From: Desulfatitalea sp. UBA4791
Lineage (GTDB): Bacteria > Desulfobacterota > Desulfobacteria > Desulfobacterales > Desulfosarcinaceae
Direction of reading: 5' to 3'
DNA length: 64,000 bases
Assembly (NCBI GenBank): GCA_002402905.1
Contig: DHGT01000037.1
Span: forward strand, 44,795 to 108,794
The position numbers and the translations under genes are program-made. A model generated the notes under the pieces. The model did not search any database, was not told the origin of the DNA, and saw nothing but the letters and a program-made list of their open reading frames with translations. Positions 48,853 to 57,174 of this stretch are shown in pieces (position 1 is the first letter of the stretch; each line of letters begins with the position of its first letter).

Positions 48853-49521
48853 ATGGATTTCGAGCCATTTTTTAGAGAATATCGCATATTGGTCGAAAAA
48901 GTGGAGGATGCATTCCGCCGGGTCCAACAGGAATATGGCGATTGTGTCTTGTGCAAGGAAACCTGTTCCGATTGTTGCCACGCTTTGTTTGACTTAACGT
49001 TGATCGAGGCGGTTTATATCAAAGAAAATTTCGATCGAATGTTTACAGGGGACCGGCGCGAACAATTGATTGAACGTGCAAACAGGGCAGACCGGGATAT
49101 TTGCCGTATCAAGAAGGTGGCTGTCCAGGCCTTGGAGAAAGGAAAGCCGGAAGATGAAATTCTGGAGGACATGGCGTTGAAACGCGTTCGATGCCCGGCT
49201 TTGGATGAGAATAATCTGTGTGCCATTTATGAGGTTCGGCCGATAACCTGTCGACTGTATGGGATTCCCACCGAGATTGGGGCGCGCGCACATACCTGTG
49301 GCATAAGCGGTTTTAAAGAGGGGATTGCCTACCCGACCGTGAAGCTGGACGCCATTTATCAGCGCCTTTATGAGATCTCGACGGCTTTGGCACAGGGCAT
49401 TGAGAGTCGCTATTCTAAGCTGGCGGATATGTTGGTGCCTTTGTCCATGGCGCTTTTGACCGATTACACCGAGGACTATCTCGGCGTAAAATCGAAAGAT
49501 AGCTCAACAGAGGAAGAATAG
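48853..49521 (+). CDS. YkgJ-type cysteine cluster protein
   Basis: The 222-residue protein has the Cys-rich core of the YkgJ/CxxCxxCC family: CVLCKETCSDCCHALFDLT near residue 32, then CPALDENNLCAIYEVRPITCRLYG near 115-138. These cysteines probably bind zinc or an iron-sulfur cluster. The family has no firm function. AGGAGATACC lies just before the ATG, with the parS site 16 nt further upstream. It is followed after 5 nt by a small unknown gene. Confidence 0.84.
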   Translation: MDFEPFFREYRILVEKVEDAFRRVQQEYGDCVLCKETCSDCCHALFDLTLIEAVYIKENFDRMFTGDRREQLIERANRADRDICRIKKVAVQALEKGKPEDEILEDMALKRVRCPALDENNLCAIYEVRPITCRLYGIPTEIGARAHTCGISGFKEGIAYPTVKLDAIYQRLYEISTALAQGIESRYSKLADMLVPLSMALLTDYTEDYLGVKSKDSSTEEE

Positions 49522-49526
49522 GGGGC

Positions 49527-49868
49527 ATGAGCATGACGCAGGATGATGCGGCTCAAAGGAAAAAGGCTATTTTCGATGCCATGTCACCACGCGCCCGCCG
49601 GAGAATTGAACGGATCGGCTTCGATCGATGGGACCCGTTCGAGGCTCCCAAGGATCCCATCGATATTCGCCGCGATCCTACCCAGCGCACCACGCAACAG
49701 CTGGTGGGGGATTTCCTCCAAACAAGAGCTCCTGAAAAGCGCACCAACGCTTACAGCCGCGGGGTCCTGGAAATGGCGCTGGGAATCATCAATGCGGATG
49801 ATCGCTTTATTGGGATGTTTGAATTTGCGTCCTGGTATATGGAGCAGCTCAAAGAGATCGAAAAGTAG
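49527..49868 (+). CDS. Conserved small protein of unknown function
   Basis: The 113-residue protein is charged and mostly helical, with no membrane segment or Cys cluster. The middle is rich in Arg, Asp and Pro (SPRARRRIERIGFDRWDPF) and the end has a helix around MFEFASWYMEQLKEIE. I do not recognise the family. GGGGGC precedes the ATG. It is tightly spaced after the cysteine-cluster gene and lies 25 nt before a PrmA-like methyltransferase, so the three may be co-transcribed. Confidence 0.6.
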   Translation: MSMTQDDAAQRKKAIFDAMSPRARRRIERIGFDRWDPFEAPKDPIDIRRDPTQRTTQQLVGDFLQTRAPEKRTNAYSRGVLEMALGIINADDRFIGMFEFASWYMEQLKEIEK

Positions 49869-49893
49869 TCCTATCTAAAAACGAAGTTTGGAA

Positions 49894-50724
49894 ATGGAAA
49901 TTGATACCGTTACCTTTCAGCGCGTAGGACAACACATTCACCATCTGTTGAGCCAGAAATACCTTCGCATGACCCCCTCTGGTCTGGCGCAGGTGCTTGC
50001 CGCCCATTTTCCTGATGTGAGCCGACCGATTTTTAGAGCCATTCTCCGTGAACTGGTCCAAGTGGGTCTTTTGACCTATTCAAGCCATTTTTCATCCTCC
50101 TACATAGAACTCGGCACGCATTGCCGGGAGCCTGCATCGCCGGGATTGTCTATCGAAACCCTGTTTTCTCAAAAACCATCACTGATGGCCGCGCATGAGG
50201 TTTCGCTGACAGATGGTGCCGCTTTTGGACAAGGCGACCATCCCACGACCCAGTTGGCGATCGAAGCCATGTATTGGGTTGCCGATAATTGCCAAAACAA
50301 ATGCACTTCGGCGGTACCAGTGGTTCTGGATATCGGGACGGGAACCGGTATATTGGCAATGGTCGCCGTGCGGCTGGGGTTGGGCCCCGCCATGGCGATT
50401 GACCTCGATCAATTGGCCTGCTGTGAGGCCATGCGAAATGTCCATCGCAATGGGTTGTCGATGCGGGTTCATGTCGTTGCAGGTGAGCTGGCTGCCGTTC
50501 GTCCTTCCCCTTTCAGACTCATTCTAGCCAATTTGCGACCGCCGACCCTGGTGCGCCTGATGCCCGATATGGTGCGCCATACCGGGCCGGAAGGGTATTG
50601 GATCCTCACCGGTTTCCGGCCGGATGAAAAATCACGACTGTTCAGTCGGTTGCCGATGGGTTTCGATGAGGTATGGGGTGGTGAAAACCGCGGGTGGGGT
50701 GCTGCGGCGATTCAAGGGCGCTAA
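49894..50724 (+). CDS. PrmA-like class I SAM-dependent methyltransferase
   Basis: The 276-residue protein has the AdoMet-binding LDIGTGTGILAM near residue 150, preceded by AFGQGDHPTTQLAIEAM, the counterpart of the AFGTGTHPTT motif of PrmA, which methylates ribosomal protein L11. The first 80 residues look like a winged-helix-type domain rather than PrmA's usual N-terminal domain, and the active-site NI-A-P stretch appears as LANLRPPTLV, so the substrate may differ. Starts at 49888 (TTG) and 49894 (ATG) are both possible. Confidence 0.72.
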   Translation: MEIDTVTFQRVGQHIHHLLSQKYLRMTPSGLAQVLAAHFPDVSRPIFRAILRELVQVGLLTYSSHFSSSYIELGTHCREPASPGLSIETLFSQKPSLMAAHEVSLTDGAAFGQGDHPTTQLAIEAMYWVADNCQNKCTSAVPVVLDIGTGTGILAMVAVRLGLGPAMAIDLDQLACCEAMRNVHRNGLSMRVHVVAGELAAVRPSPFRLILANLRPPTLVRLMPDMVRHTGPEGYWILTGFRPDEKSRLFSRLPMGFDEVWGGENRGWGAAAIQGR

Positions 50725-50820
50725 TGGGGTCGATAGGCCGTTTACGTGGCGATCTTGAAAATGGGCCCCGTAGTATGCGACCGGCGCTGATCGTTTGAAA
50801 TTCGAGTCCTGGTGAAATGG

Positions 50821-50855
50821 CCTCGCAAAGCCTTACAAATAAAGGCTTTGCGAGG
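50821..50855. terminator. Inverted repeat between convergent genes
   Basis: CCTCGCAAAGCCTT (50821-50834) and AAGGCTTTGCGAGG (50842-50855) make a perfect 14-bp stem around a 7-nt loop. It lies between the PrmA-like gene and the convergent rubredoxin gene, where a shared terminator is expected. No T-run is present on either side. Confidence 0.55.
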
Positions 50856-50895
50856 GAAAGTCCCTTCCGAAGGAACCAATCTACTCTATTTTTAC

Positions 50896-51723
50896 CTATT
50901 TTGCGCGAAAAACCAGTTTTCCACCATACCAGCCTGCAATGGCGCCGGCAGCCAGGTCAACCAGGTGAAGCAGCAAAAAGAAAAAATTGTTGAACAGACC
51001 TTGGGCATAAAGGTCTGGATCGACTAACCACCAGATGGCAAGGATGATGGATAAAAAGCTGACAACTCCGGCGCAAATTATTTTGATCCGGAAGATCTCC
51101 GTCATGCGACCTTTGAAGGTGTTGATCCAGTCGATCAATCCGGTGACAATGACGATGGGCATGGTGAGGGCCACCATGATGATGTTCACCTTTGCGGCTG
51201 TCGCCAAGGCCTCTGAGCCAAAAAGAAGCGAGAGAAAAACGAACAGCACGGAGATGGGTAGAACGCCGTTTGGGATGTGGACGGCGATCGGATGACCGTG
51301 CAATTCGGTCAGCTTCAAGCTGATGACTTTAAATCGTTCGGGAATGAAACTGGATGGGTCTCGACCGGTGAATTTCTGACCTTTCTCATCGATTGTCGTG
51401 TCGCCAGCCGATGAGTCCTTACCCTTTTCTGATTCGCCCGGATCCTCGGGCAACAACACGAATTGACTCCGGTCCGCACCACAAACCGGACATTTTTCCG
51501 GTGGGCTGCTGCCGGTATGAATATAGCCGCATACAGAACAACGCCATTTGGAGTTTTCGTTGGCCCCCGCCCTCGCATCCACTCCTGCCGGGGTTGGTGT
51601 GAGATCTTCAGCTTCGTCGAGCAATATGAAAAGAGACCGATCGGCACCGCAAACCGGGCACTTTTCGGGAGGCGTGTCGCCCTTGTGAATGTAGCCGCAG
51701 ACCGTGCATTTCCATTGTTTCAT
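50896..51723 (-). CDS. Membrane protein with two rubredoxin-like domains and a DUF2231 domain
   Basis: The 275-residue protein has two rubredoxin-like iron sites in tandem, each CxVCGYIH-PEKCPVCGADRS-F (about residues 6-33 and 54-81). A linker is followed by four or five membrane helices that resemble DUF2231, with LHGHPIAVHIPNGVLP at the start of the first. It could pass electrons between a soluble partner and the membrane, or serve as an oxygen/redox sensor. ATG 51723 follows GAGGTC at 8 nt; the longer open frame has no ribosome site. Confidence 0.82.
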   Translation of the reverse strand: MKQWKCTVCGYIHKGDTPPEKCPVCGADRSLFILLDEAEDLTPTPAGVDARAGANENSKWRCSVCGYIHTGSSPPEKCPVCGADRSQFVLLPEDPGESEKGKDSSAGDTTIDEKGQKFTGRDPSSFIPERFKVISLKLTELHGHPIAVHIPNGVLPISVLFVFLSLLFGSEALATAAKVNIIMVALTMPIVIVTGLIDWINTFKGRMTEIFRIKIICAGVVSFLSIILAIWWLVDPDLYAQGLFNNFFFLLLHLVDLAAGAIAGWYGGKLVFRAK

Positions 51724-51925
51724 TGGGTTGACCTCAAAGATTAGGGGTGAGTGGGGTTCGGTGACCGGTTGAATCTTCGTATCTTGATACACGAATCTTT
51801 GGGATATTTCCAGCGCTTCTGGACGCGCAACCCAAGCGCGCCATATCCCCGGGGTGCCCAATCCATTAGTGAAAAGCGCTGTAAGCAGGTGAGACAAATG
51901 CCTGTCAGCCAAAAAAGCCGCGGTG

Positions 51926-52219
51926 CTATTCGGAACTGAGCGCGGTGCCGAGCAGGAACTCTTCGTAATCTGTGGGGCGGGTCTGATAAAGCTCTAAAAT
52001 GGATTCGAGTTGTCTTCGCTCCTGGCTATCCCGCCACTCGTACCAGTGCTCGAGACTTTGCCAGGTACTGATGACAATCAAATTCAACGGAAAGCCCTTT
52101 TTAGAAAGCGTTTCCCCGGAAATATAACCGGGCTGACCCATGGCGCGGGCACGAAGGTCGTTGAGCTGAGGGGTCTTTCCTTCCTTGAAGCGTCTTTTGA
52201 TTAAAATTTTGGCGATCAT
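51926..52219 (-). CDS. Antibiotic biosynthesis monooxygenase (ABM) domain protein
   Basis: The 97-residue protein has the ferredoxin-like ABM fold: a first strand AKILIKRRF, PGYISGETL, and a third strand LIVISTWQSLEHWYEWR, typical of small dimeric monooxygenases and heme-degrading or quinone-handling relatives. The substrate is unknown. It lies 18 nt upstream on the message side of oadB's end, between the rubredoxin-membrane gene and the Na+-pump genes. Confidence 0.82.
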   Translation of the reverse strand: MIAKILIKRRFKEGKTPQLNDLRARAMGQPGYISGETLSKKGFPLNLIVISTWQSLEHWYEWRDSQERRQLESILELYQTRPTDYEEFLLGTALSSE

Positions 52220-52237
52220 GGTGGGTGCTCCTTTGGG

Positions 52238-53368
52238 TCAACCCATCATGAAGCTCCACAAGATACCGGCGCAAATGGCAGAGCCGATGACACCCGATGC
52301 ATTGCAGGCCATGGCGTGCATCAGCAGATAGTTGCCTGGATCTTCTTTCTGTGCGGTCAAGTGGACTTCGCGCGCAGACCCGGGAACCGCTGAGACGCCG
52401 GCGGCGCCGAGCAATGGGTTGATTTTTTCCTTAAGAAAAAGGTTCATGAGTTTAGCGAAGAGAACACCGGAGGCCGTGGCAATGGAAAAGGCGATGGATC
52501 CGAGAAAAAAGATGCCCAACGCCTTGGGCGTGATAAACACATCGGCCTGGGTGCTGGCACCTACCGTAAATCCCAGGAAAATGGTAGCCGTATCGATGAC
52601 GGCCGAACTGGCGGTTTTGGCGAGACGATCGACCACCCCGGAAACCTTCAGGATATTCCCCAGGAAGAAGGGCCCCAACAACGGAATGGATGCAGGCGCC
52701 AGGAAACAGCAGAGCAGAACGCCCACGACAGGAAAAAAGACGAGCTCCTTGCGTGAGACATGCCGCTCGGTATCGGGCATGCGGATCAGGCGTTCTCGCC
52801 GGGTGGTCAAAAGCCGCATGATCGGTGGTTGTATGATAGGGATGAGCGCCATGTAGGAGTAGGCGGCGATAGCCACGGGCCCGATCAGATGCGGCGCAAG
52901 CTTGGCGGTCAGGAAGATGGAGGTCGGCCCGTCGGCGCCGCCGATGATGGCCACCGAGGCGGACTCTTTTGGATCGAAGCCCAATGCAAGCGCGCTGAGC
53001 AATGTGAAGTAGATGCCCATTTGGGCGGCGGCACCGAGCAGCATCAGCTTAGGCCTGGCGAGCATGGAGGAAAAATCGGTCATCGCGCCCAGGCCGAGAA
53101 AGACGATGGACGGATAGAGTCCAGAGGTGACCCCGAAGTAAAGATAGTGCAATACGCTGTTGTCTTCATAGATGCCCAACCCAAATCCCTTGAAAAAGGG
53201 AATATTGCCGATGATGATGCCAAACCCGATGGGCAGCAGCAGCAGGGGTTCGTATTTTTTGGCGATCGAGAGATAACAGAAGAGAATCCCGATGAGGATC
53301 ATCATCAGGTAGCGCCAGTCGGCCATCGCAAAGCCGGTGTTTTTCAAGAAGTCTAAGGCCAGTTCCAT
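52238..53368 (-). CDS. oadB: Sodium-pumping decarboxylase beta subunit (OadB family)
   Basis: The 376-residue polytopic membrane protein is the Na+-channel subunit of oxaloacetate, methylmalonyl-CoA or glutaconyl-CoA decarboxylases. The conserved GIILFCY-start region, FPLLLLPIGFGIIIGNIPF-type helix, the Asp in IGGADGPTSIFLT near residue 145 and the C-terminal NASGVIGSAICAG are all present. It lies 55 nt after a gamma-like subunit on the minus strand. No carboxyltransferase or biotin-carrier gene is in the window, so the substrate acid cannot be determined. Confidence 0.9.
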   Translation of the reverse strand: MELALDFLKNTGFAMADWRYLMMILIGILFCYLSIAKKYEPLLLLPIGFGIIIGNIPFFKGFGLGIYEDNSVLHYLYFGVTSGLYPSIVFLGLGAMTDFSSMLARPKLMLLGAAAQMGIYFTLLSALALGFDPKESASVAIIGGADGPTSIFLTAKLAPHLIGPVAIAAYSYMALIPIIQPPIMRLLTTRRERLIRMPDTERHVSRKELVFFPVVGVLLCCFLAPASIPLLGPFFLGNILKVSGVVDRLAKTASSAVIDTATIFLGFTVGASTQADVFITPKALGIFFLGSIAFSIATASGVLFAKLMNLFLKEKINPLLGAAGVSAVPGSAREVHLTAQKEDPGNYLLMHAMACNASGVIGSAICAGILWSFMMG

Positions 53369-53423
53369 AGGTCAGGGTACCTCGATGGGTCGATGATCGA
53401 TCGCTCTTTGGGCGATCAACTGG

Positions 53424-53822
53424 TTAAGCGTTCTTCCAAGAAAATGTGCCGTCACCGGAAGCAATCAAGAAACCGTTTTCTCTCAGGGTTCGCAAGCTGA
53501 GGTGAGGGTGGGGCAGTTGGTCCTTATGGGCCAACCGATAAAGTTGGGCGAGGTCGAACCGCTCTCCTAAACCGGCCGTCAAAGACTGATAGAGTGTGAC
53601 CGTGGCCTCCAGATCGTTGAGCAAGTCTGCATGGCCAACCGGCGCCGGTTTGGTCTCTTCCACAGGCAGGCCCTTGGTCTGCTTCTCAAAAAACCCTATT
53701 ATTTTATGTAGTTGAGAGATAATAAGGGCCAGTATAGATAACCCCGACAGCACCAGGATGGCGCCGGTGAAGGCCATTGCCCAGCCATTGTTGGCGGCAA
53801 TTCTTGACAAATCAAAGATCAT
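53424..53822 (-). CDS. OadG-type gamma subunit with C-terminal extension
   Basis: The 132-residue protein starts with a short periplasmic end and one membrane helix (about residues 14-36, GWAMAFTGAILVLSGLSILALI), as in OadG subunits that assemble the pump. The C-terminal half (from about 70, ADLLNDLEATVTLYQSL onwards) looks like a small winged-helix domain instead of the usual biotin- or zinc-linker tail. GGAGGG lies 9 nt before the ATG. It is the first gene of the beta/gamma pair. Confidence 0.75.
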   Translation of the reverse strand: MIFDLSRIAANNGWAMAFTGAILVLSGLSILALIISQLHKIIGFFEKQTKGLPVEETKPAPVGHADLLNDLEATVTLYQSLTAGLGERFDLAQLYRLAHKDQLPHPHLSLRTLRENGFLIASGDGTFSWKNA

Positions 53823-54020
53823 GGAGTCACACCCTCCGGCTTTTACTATTCGTGGCGATTGATGATGGGTCAGGCCCGCTGTTTCCCGACAATCTTGCGC
53901 GCGTCAGGCCATAGGATCTACAAGCGGTTCGTTTTTCGATCATACTTACGGCAAAAAGTCAACTGACAAATGGCCACGATTACCTTAACAATCTGAATTT
54001 AAAATAATAATGTACAAGCA

Positions 54021-54049
54021 TTGACATTGTCCTACCCCTCTTTTATGCT
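54021..54049 (+). promoter_or_regulatory. Promoter of pepD
   Basis: TTGACA at 54021-54026 and TATGCT at 54044-54049 are 17 nt apart. Transcription would begin about 70 nt before the pepD ATG. The remaining part of the 53823-54124 gap between divergent genes is AT-rich and shows nothing else that I can support. Confidence 0.6.
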
Positions 54050-54124
54050 TTGCGTCGTATGACTATCGACCCACCGCCTGCGACCACTAAGATCACGTGA
54101 CGACTGAAAGCAAAGGATAGTGTC

Positions 54125-55570
54125 ATGGAAGAAAACACGAGAATTGTTTTGGACTACTTTGAGCGGATCAATGCCATTCCACGCTGTTCAAAGGCAGAGG
54201 GCCGCATACGGGGATGGCTCCAATGTTGGGCCGGCCAAAGAGGTTTTTCAACGAAAGGTGATGCGGCGGGCAATCTGGTCATGCGGGTCCCCGCCAGCCC
54301 GGGATATGAAATGGCACCCTGCGTGGTTCTACAGGGTCACATGGATATGGTATGCGAAAAGACACCCGATTCCACTCATGATTTTACCAGTGACCCGATT
54401 TGCAGCCACATGGAAGGCGATTGGCTGACCGCCGATGGAACGACGCTGGGAGCAGATAACGGCATCGCCATCGCCTATGCCCTGGCGCTAGCGGATGGTG
54501 AAGCGGTGACGCATCCACCTCTGGAGTTGCTCTTCACCGTGGATGAAGAGACCGGGCTCAACGGGGTCAAGGCAATGGCGAACGATCTGATCACTGGAAA
54601 AATCCTGATCAACCTCGATTCGGAGGACGAAGGCGTGTTTACCATCGGGTGCGCCGGCGGCAGGGATATCACCATGGTCTTGCCGTTGCAGACAGGACCC
54701 TTGTCCGAGGGGAGCCAGGCGGTCCGGGTGGTGGTGGGCGGTCTCAGAGGCGGCCATTCGGGCATCGATATTCATAAACCACGTGCCAATGCCAACAAGC
54801 TCCTGGCACGGGTTATCGACCATGTGCAGCAGGGCACGCGTTGCCGTTTGATGGCCTTCGACGGCGGTACACGGCACAATGCCATCCCCCGGGACGCCAC
54901 GGCCATCCTGACGTGCGAAGCATCGGTATATCCATCGGTGGGCCCGGCGTGCGAAGAGATGGCCGGCCGCATAACACAGGAGTGTGGGGACAAGGAACCC
55001 GACTTGTATATCAAGGTTGCTCCTGAATCCCTGCAGACCGATAGGGGCGCCACTGCCGAGGGAACCCGACGGGCCGTCGATCTCCTGCTGGCCTTGCCCA
55101 ATGGCGTGGCCGGTATGTCAACGGCCATCGCGGGGTTGGTGGAAACATCGAACAATCTGGCAACCGTTCATCTTCAGAACGGCCGCATGACGATCCTGTC
55201 CAGCCAGCGCAGCGCGGTCCCCTCGCGCCTGGACGAGATATCCGGCCGGGTTCGGGCCGTAGCCCGTCTTGCCGGGGCCGAAGCAAAAGAGAGCAACCAA
55301 TACCCGCCGTGGCAGCCGGACCCTGGATGTGACCTGCTGAAAAGGTCCGAGGCGGTGTACCGGGGGCTGTATGGCCAGGCGCCGGTCATTCAGGTGATCC
55401 ACGCCGGGTTGGAGTGCGCCATCATCGGAGATCTATACCCGGGAATACAGATGATCTCCTTCGGCCCCACGATTCGCAATCCCCACTCGCCGTCGGAAAA
55501 ATTATACGTACCATCGGTCGCAAAGGTTTGGCAGCTTCTGGTCGCACTGCTGGCATCCTGGGTTGAATGA
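54125..55570 (+). CDS. pepD: Aminoacyl-histidine dipeptidase / cytosolic nonspecific dipeptidase
   Basis: The 481-residue M20 metallopeptidase hydrolyses Xaa-His and other dipeptides. The zinc motifs are VLQGHMDMV near residue 77, GADNGIAIAYAL near 112, VDEETGLNGV near 144, and GGLRGGHSG in the lid domain, with a C-terminal HAGLECAI region. This arrangement is that of PepD. AAGGATAGTG lies just before the ATG. A strong promoter is located in the upstream gap. Confidence 0.93.
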   Translation: MEENTRIVLDYFERINAIPRCSKAEGRIRGWLQCWAGQRGFSTKGDAAGNLVMRVPASPGYEMAPCVVLQGHMDMVCEKTPDSTHDFTSDPICSHMEGDWLTADGTTLGADNGIAIAYALALADGEAVTHPPLELLFTVDEETGLNGVKAMANDLITGKILINLDSEDEGVFTIGCAGGRDITMVLPLQTGPLSEGSQAVRVVVGGLRGGHSGIDIHKPRANANKLLARVIDHVQQGTRCRLMAFDGGTRHNAIPRDATAILTCEASVYPSVGPACEEMAGRITQECGDKEPDLYIKVAPESLQTDRGATAEGTRRAVDLLLALPNGVAGMSTAIAGLVETSNNLATVHLQNGRMTILSSQRSAVPSRLDEISGRVRAVARLAGAEAKESNQYPPWQPDPGCDLLKRSEAVYRGLYGQAPVIQVIHAGLECAIIGDLYPGIQMISFGPTIRNPHSPSEKLYVPSVAKVWQLLVALLASWVE

Positions 55571-55682
55571 GGATAATTGTTGACGTCCTGTAGGCCCTTC
55601 CATTATCTTGCCAATTTACGCCGTTGTGTCGGCTGGCGAGCCGTCCGGCACACGACGGTAAATTCAACAGTGAAAGGTACTT

Positions 55683-55958
55683 GTGCTTGGCATGAAAGGA
55701 TCTCTGGATGTTGATCTGAAAAACAAGATCAAAACCCTGATCGTCGAGAATTGCGATCTGGATATCGAAATTGCGGATATCGACGATGAGGCCCCTCTTT
55801 TTCAACGAAATTCACCGCTTGAACTCGACTCGATCGACGCCCTGCAGATTTCCATCGCCATTCAAAACACCTTCGGCATTGCCATTCGAGACAGCAAGGA
55901 GATGCGGCGCGTCATGACCTCGATCAACAGTTTTGCCGACCACATTCAACCGGAGTGA
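55683..55958 (+). CDS. Acyl carrier protein
   Basis: The 91-residue protein has the ACP helix bundle: an acidic helix KNKIKTLIVEN, then LDSIDAL with the phosphopantetheine Ser50, and the IAIQNTFGIAI helix. The GTG at 55683 follows GAAAGG at 5 nt; an ATG at 55692 is the alternative. It differs from fatty-acid AcpP and resembles carriers of specialised type II systems. Its stop overlaps the start of the ketosynthase gene, so the two are coupled. Confidence 0.87.
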   Translation: MLGMKGSLDVDLKNKIKTLIVENCDLDIEIADIDDEAPLFQRNSPLELDSIDALQISIAIQNTFGIAIRDSKEMRRVMTSINSFADHIQPE

Positions 55959-57118
55959 TCAAACAATTGACCGAAAAGGCATTCATCCGCGGCAAGGCGG
56001 TTCATTGTGCATTGGGAGAAGAGGTTGGGCCTGTGGTCTCCGCCATGCGTGCGCACCAAAGCCATACCACCGATGTGCCGCTGTCGCTCATCAATCTCGA
56101 TTATACGCGGCCCTATTATCGGCTGCCTGTGAAGGCTGGGGATCCACCGCCGCATAGCGAGGCTTTTTTCTACGCTGTTTTGTTCCGCACCGTGGAAAAG
56201 GCCATTGCCGATGCGGGGTTGCAGCCGCATGAAATCGAAGAGATGCCGATTTTCTTCGGCTCGACCTCCATCGATATTCCACTCTACGAGGAGACCTATC
56301 GAACGGCCAGCAACGTGCTTTCCCAGACCTCGTCGGGTTACGGCAACATCGCCAACGAGATCGCCCGGCACCTCGGGGTCAAGGCCGGCTGTTACACGTT
56401 TACCACCGCTTGCACCTCCAGCGCCAACGGTGTGCTTTATGCGTCGGCCATGATGGGCCAGGGCGCGTTCGATCGTGCCCTGGTGATCGGCTACGATCTG
56501 TTCAGCAATCTGGGGTTCTATGGTTTCGAGGCCCTCAAACTGATTGCCCCGCCACCCTACCGGCCTTTCGATAAACATCGCATGGGGGTAATCATGGGCG
56601 AGGGGTGCGGCGCCATCGTGTTGGATCGCTGTCGACGGGATGCCAACGATTTTTATTGCCTGGGTGGTGCGAATGCCTGCGATACCCATAGCGTGACGAC
56701 CCACGATCCGGAAGGTCACGCCATTGCCGCCGTGATGCGGGAGGCCTTGGCGAGCGCCGGCGCGAGGCCGGAGGAGATCGATGTGATCAAAGCCCATGCC
56801 ACCGGCAGCTATCACAACGACCTGACCGAGTGCAACGGCCTTAAACAGGTGTTTGGCGATCATTTGCCGCCGGTGACCGGATTGAAACCCTTCGTTGGTC
56901 ATACGGTGGGCGCCTGTGGTGCCATCGAGCTGGTTCTTTTGAGCGAAGCGGTCAAGGCGGGATTCGTACCGGCCACCCTGGGATTTGAAACGCCGGACGA
57001 AGAGTTGGGGGTCGTTCCCATGACCGATGATCTGGCGATCGAAAGCGGGACCTTCCTGCTGAATTACTTCGGTTTCGGCGGAAATTGCGTCTCCCTGGTC
57101 GTCTCCAACCGTGATTGA
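55955..57118 (+). CDS. Beta-ketoacyl-ACP synthase family protein
   Basis: The 387-residue thiolase-fold enzyme has an intact Cys-His-His set: C153 in TACTSSANG, H281 in KAHATGSYHND and H316 in KPFVGHTVGACG, as in KAS I/II-type condensing enzymes. It extends an acyl chain on the neighbouring ACP. The start is GTG at 55955, overlapping the ACP stop. It is followed by a partner-like ketosynthase lacking the cysteine. The three genes look like a small type II fatty-acid/polyketide-type unit. Confidence 0.88.
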   Translation: MIKQLTEKAFIRGKAVHCALGEEVGPVVSAMRAHQSHTTDVPLSLINLDYTRPYYRLPVKAGDPPPHSEAFFYAVLFRTVEKAIADAGLQPHEIEEMPIFFGSTSIDIPLYEETYRTASNVLSQTSSGYGNIANEIARHLGVKAGCYTFTTACTSSANGVLYASAMMGQGAFDRALVIGYDLFSNLGFYGFEALKLIAPPPYRPFDKHRMGVIMGEGCGAIVLDRCRRDANDFYCLGGANACDTHSVTTHDPEGHAIAAVMREALASAGARPEEIDVIKAHATGSYHNDLTECNGLKQVFGDHLPPVTGLKPFVGHTVGACGAIELVLLSEAVKAGFVPATLGFETPDEELGVVPMTDDLAIESGTFLLNYFGFGGNCVSLVVSNRD

Positions 57119-57174
57119 ATTGAAGCGGCCAACCCATGCGAGCCGCGACACAGACAGCATCAGGCGAAGCGAAC

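Noticed and set aside
54091..54101. CACGTG core near 54095 as a second parS
   Set aside because: Only the inner 8 bases match; the outer TGTTT/AAACA arms are missing.
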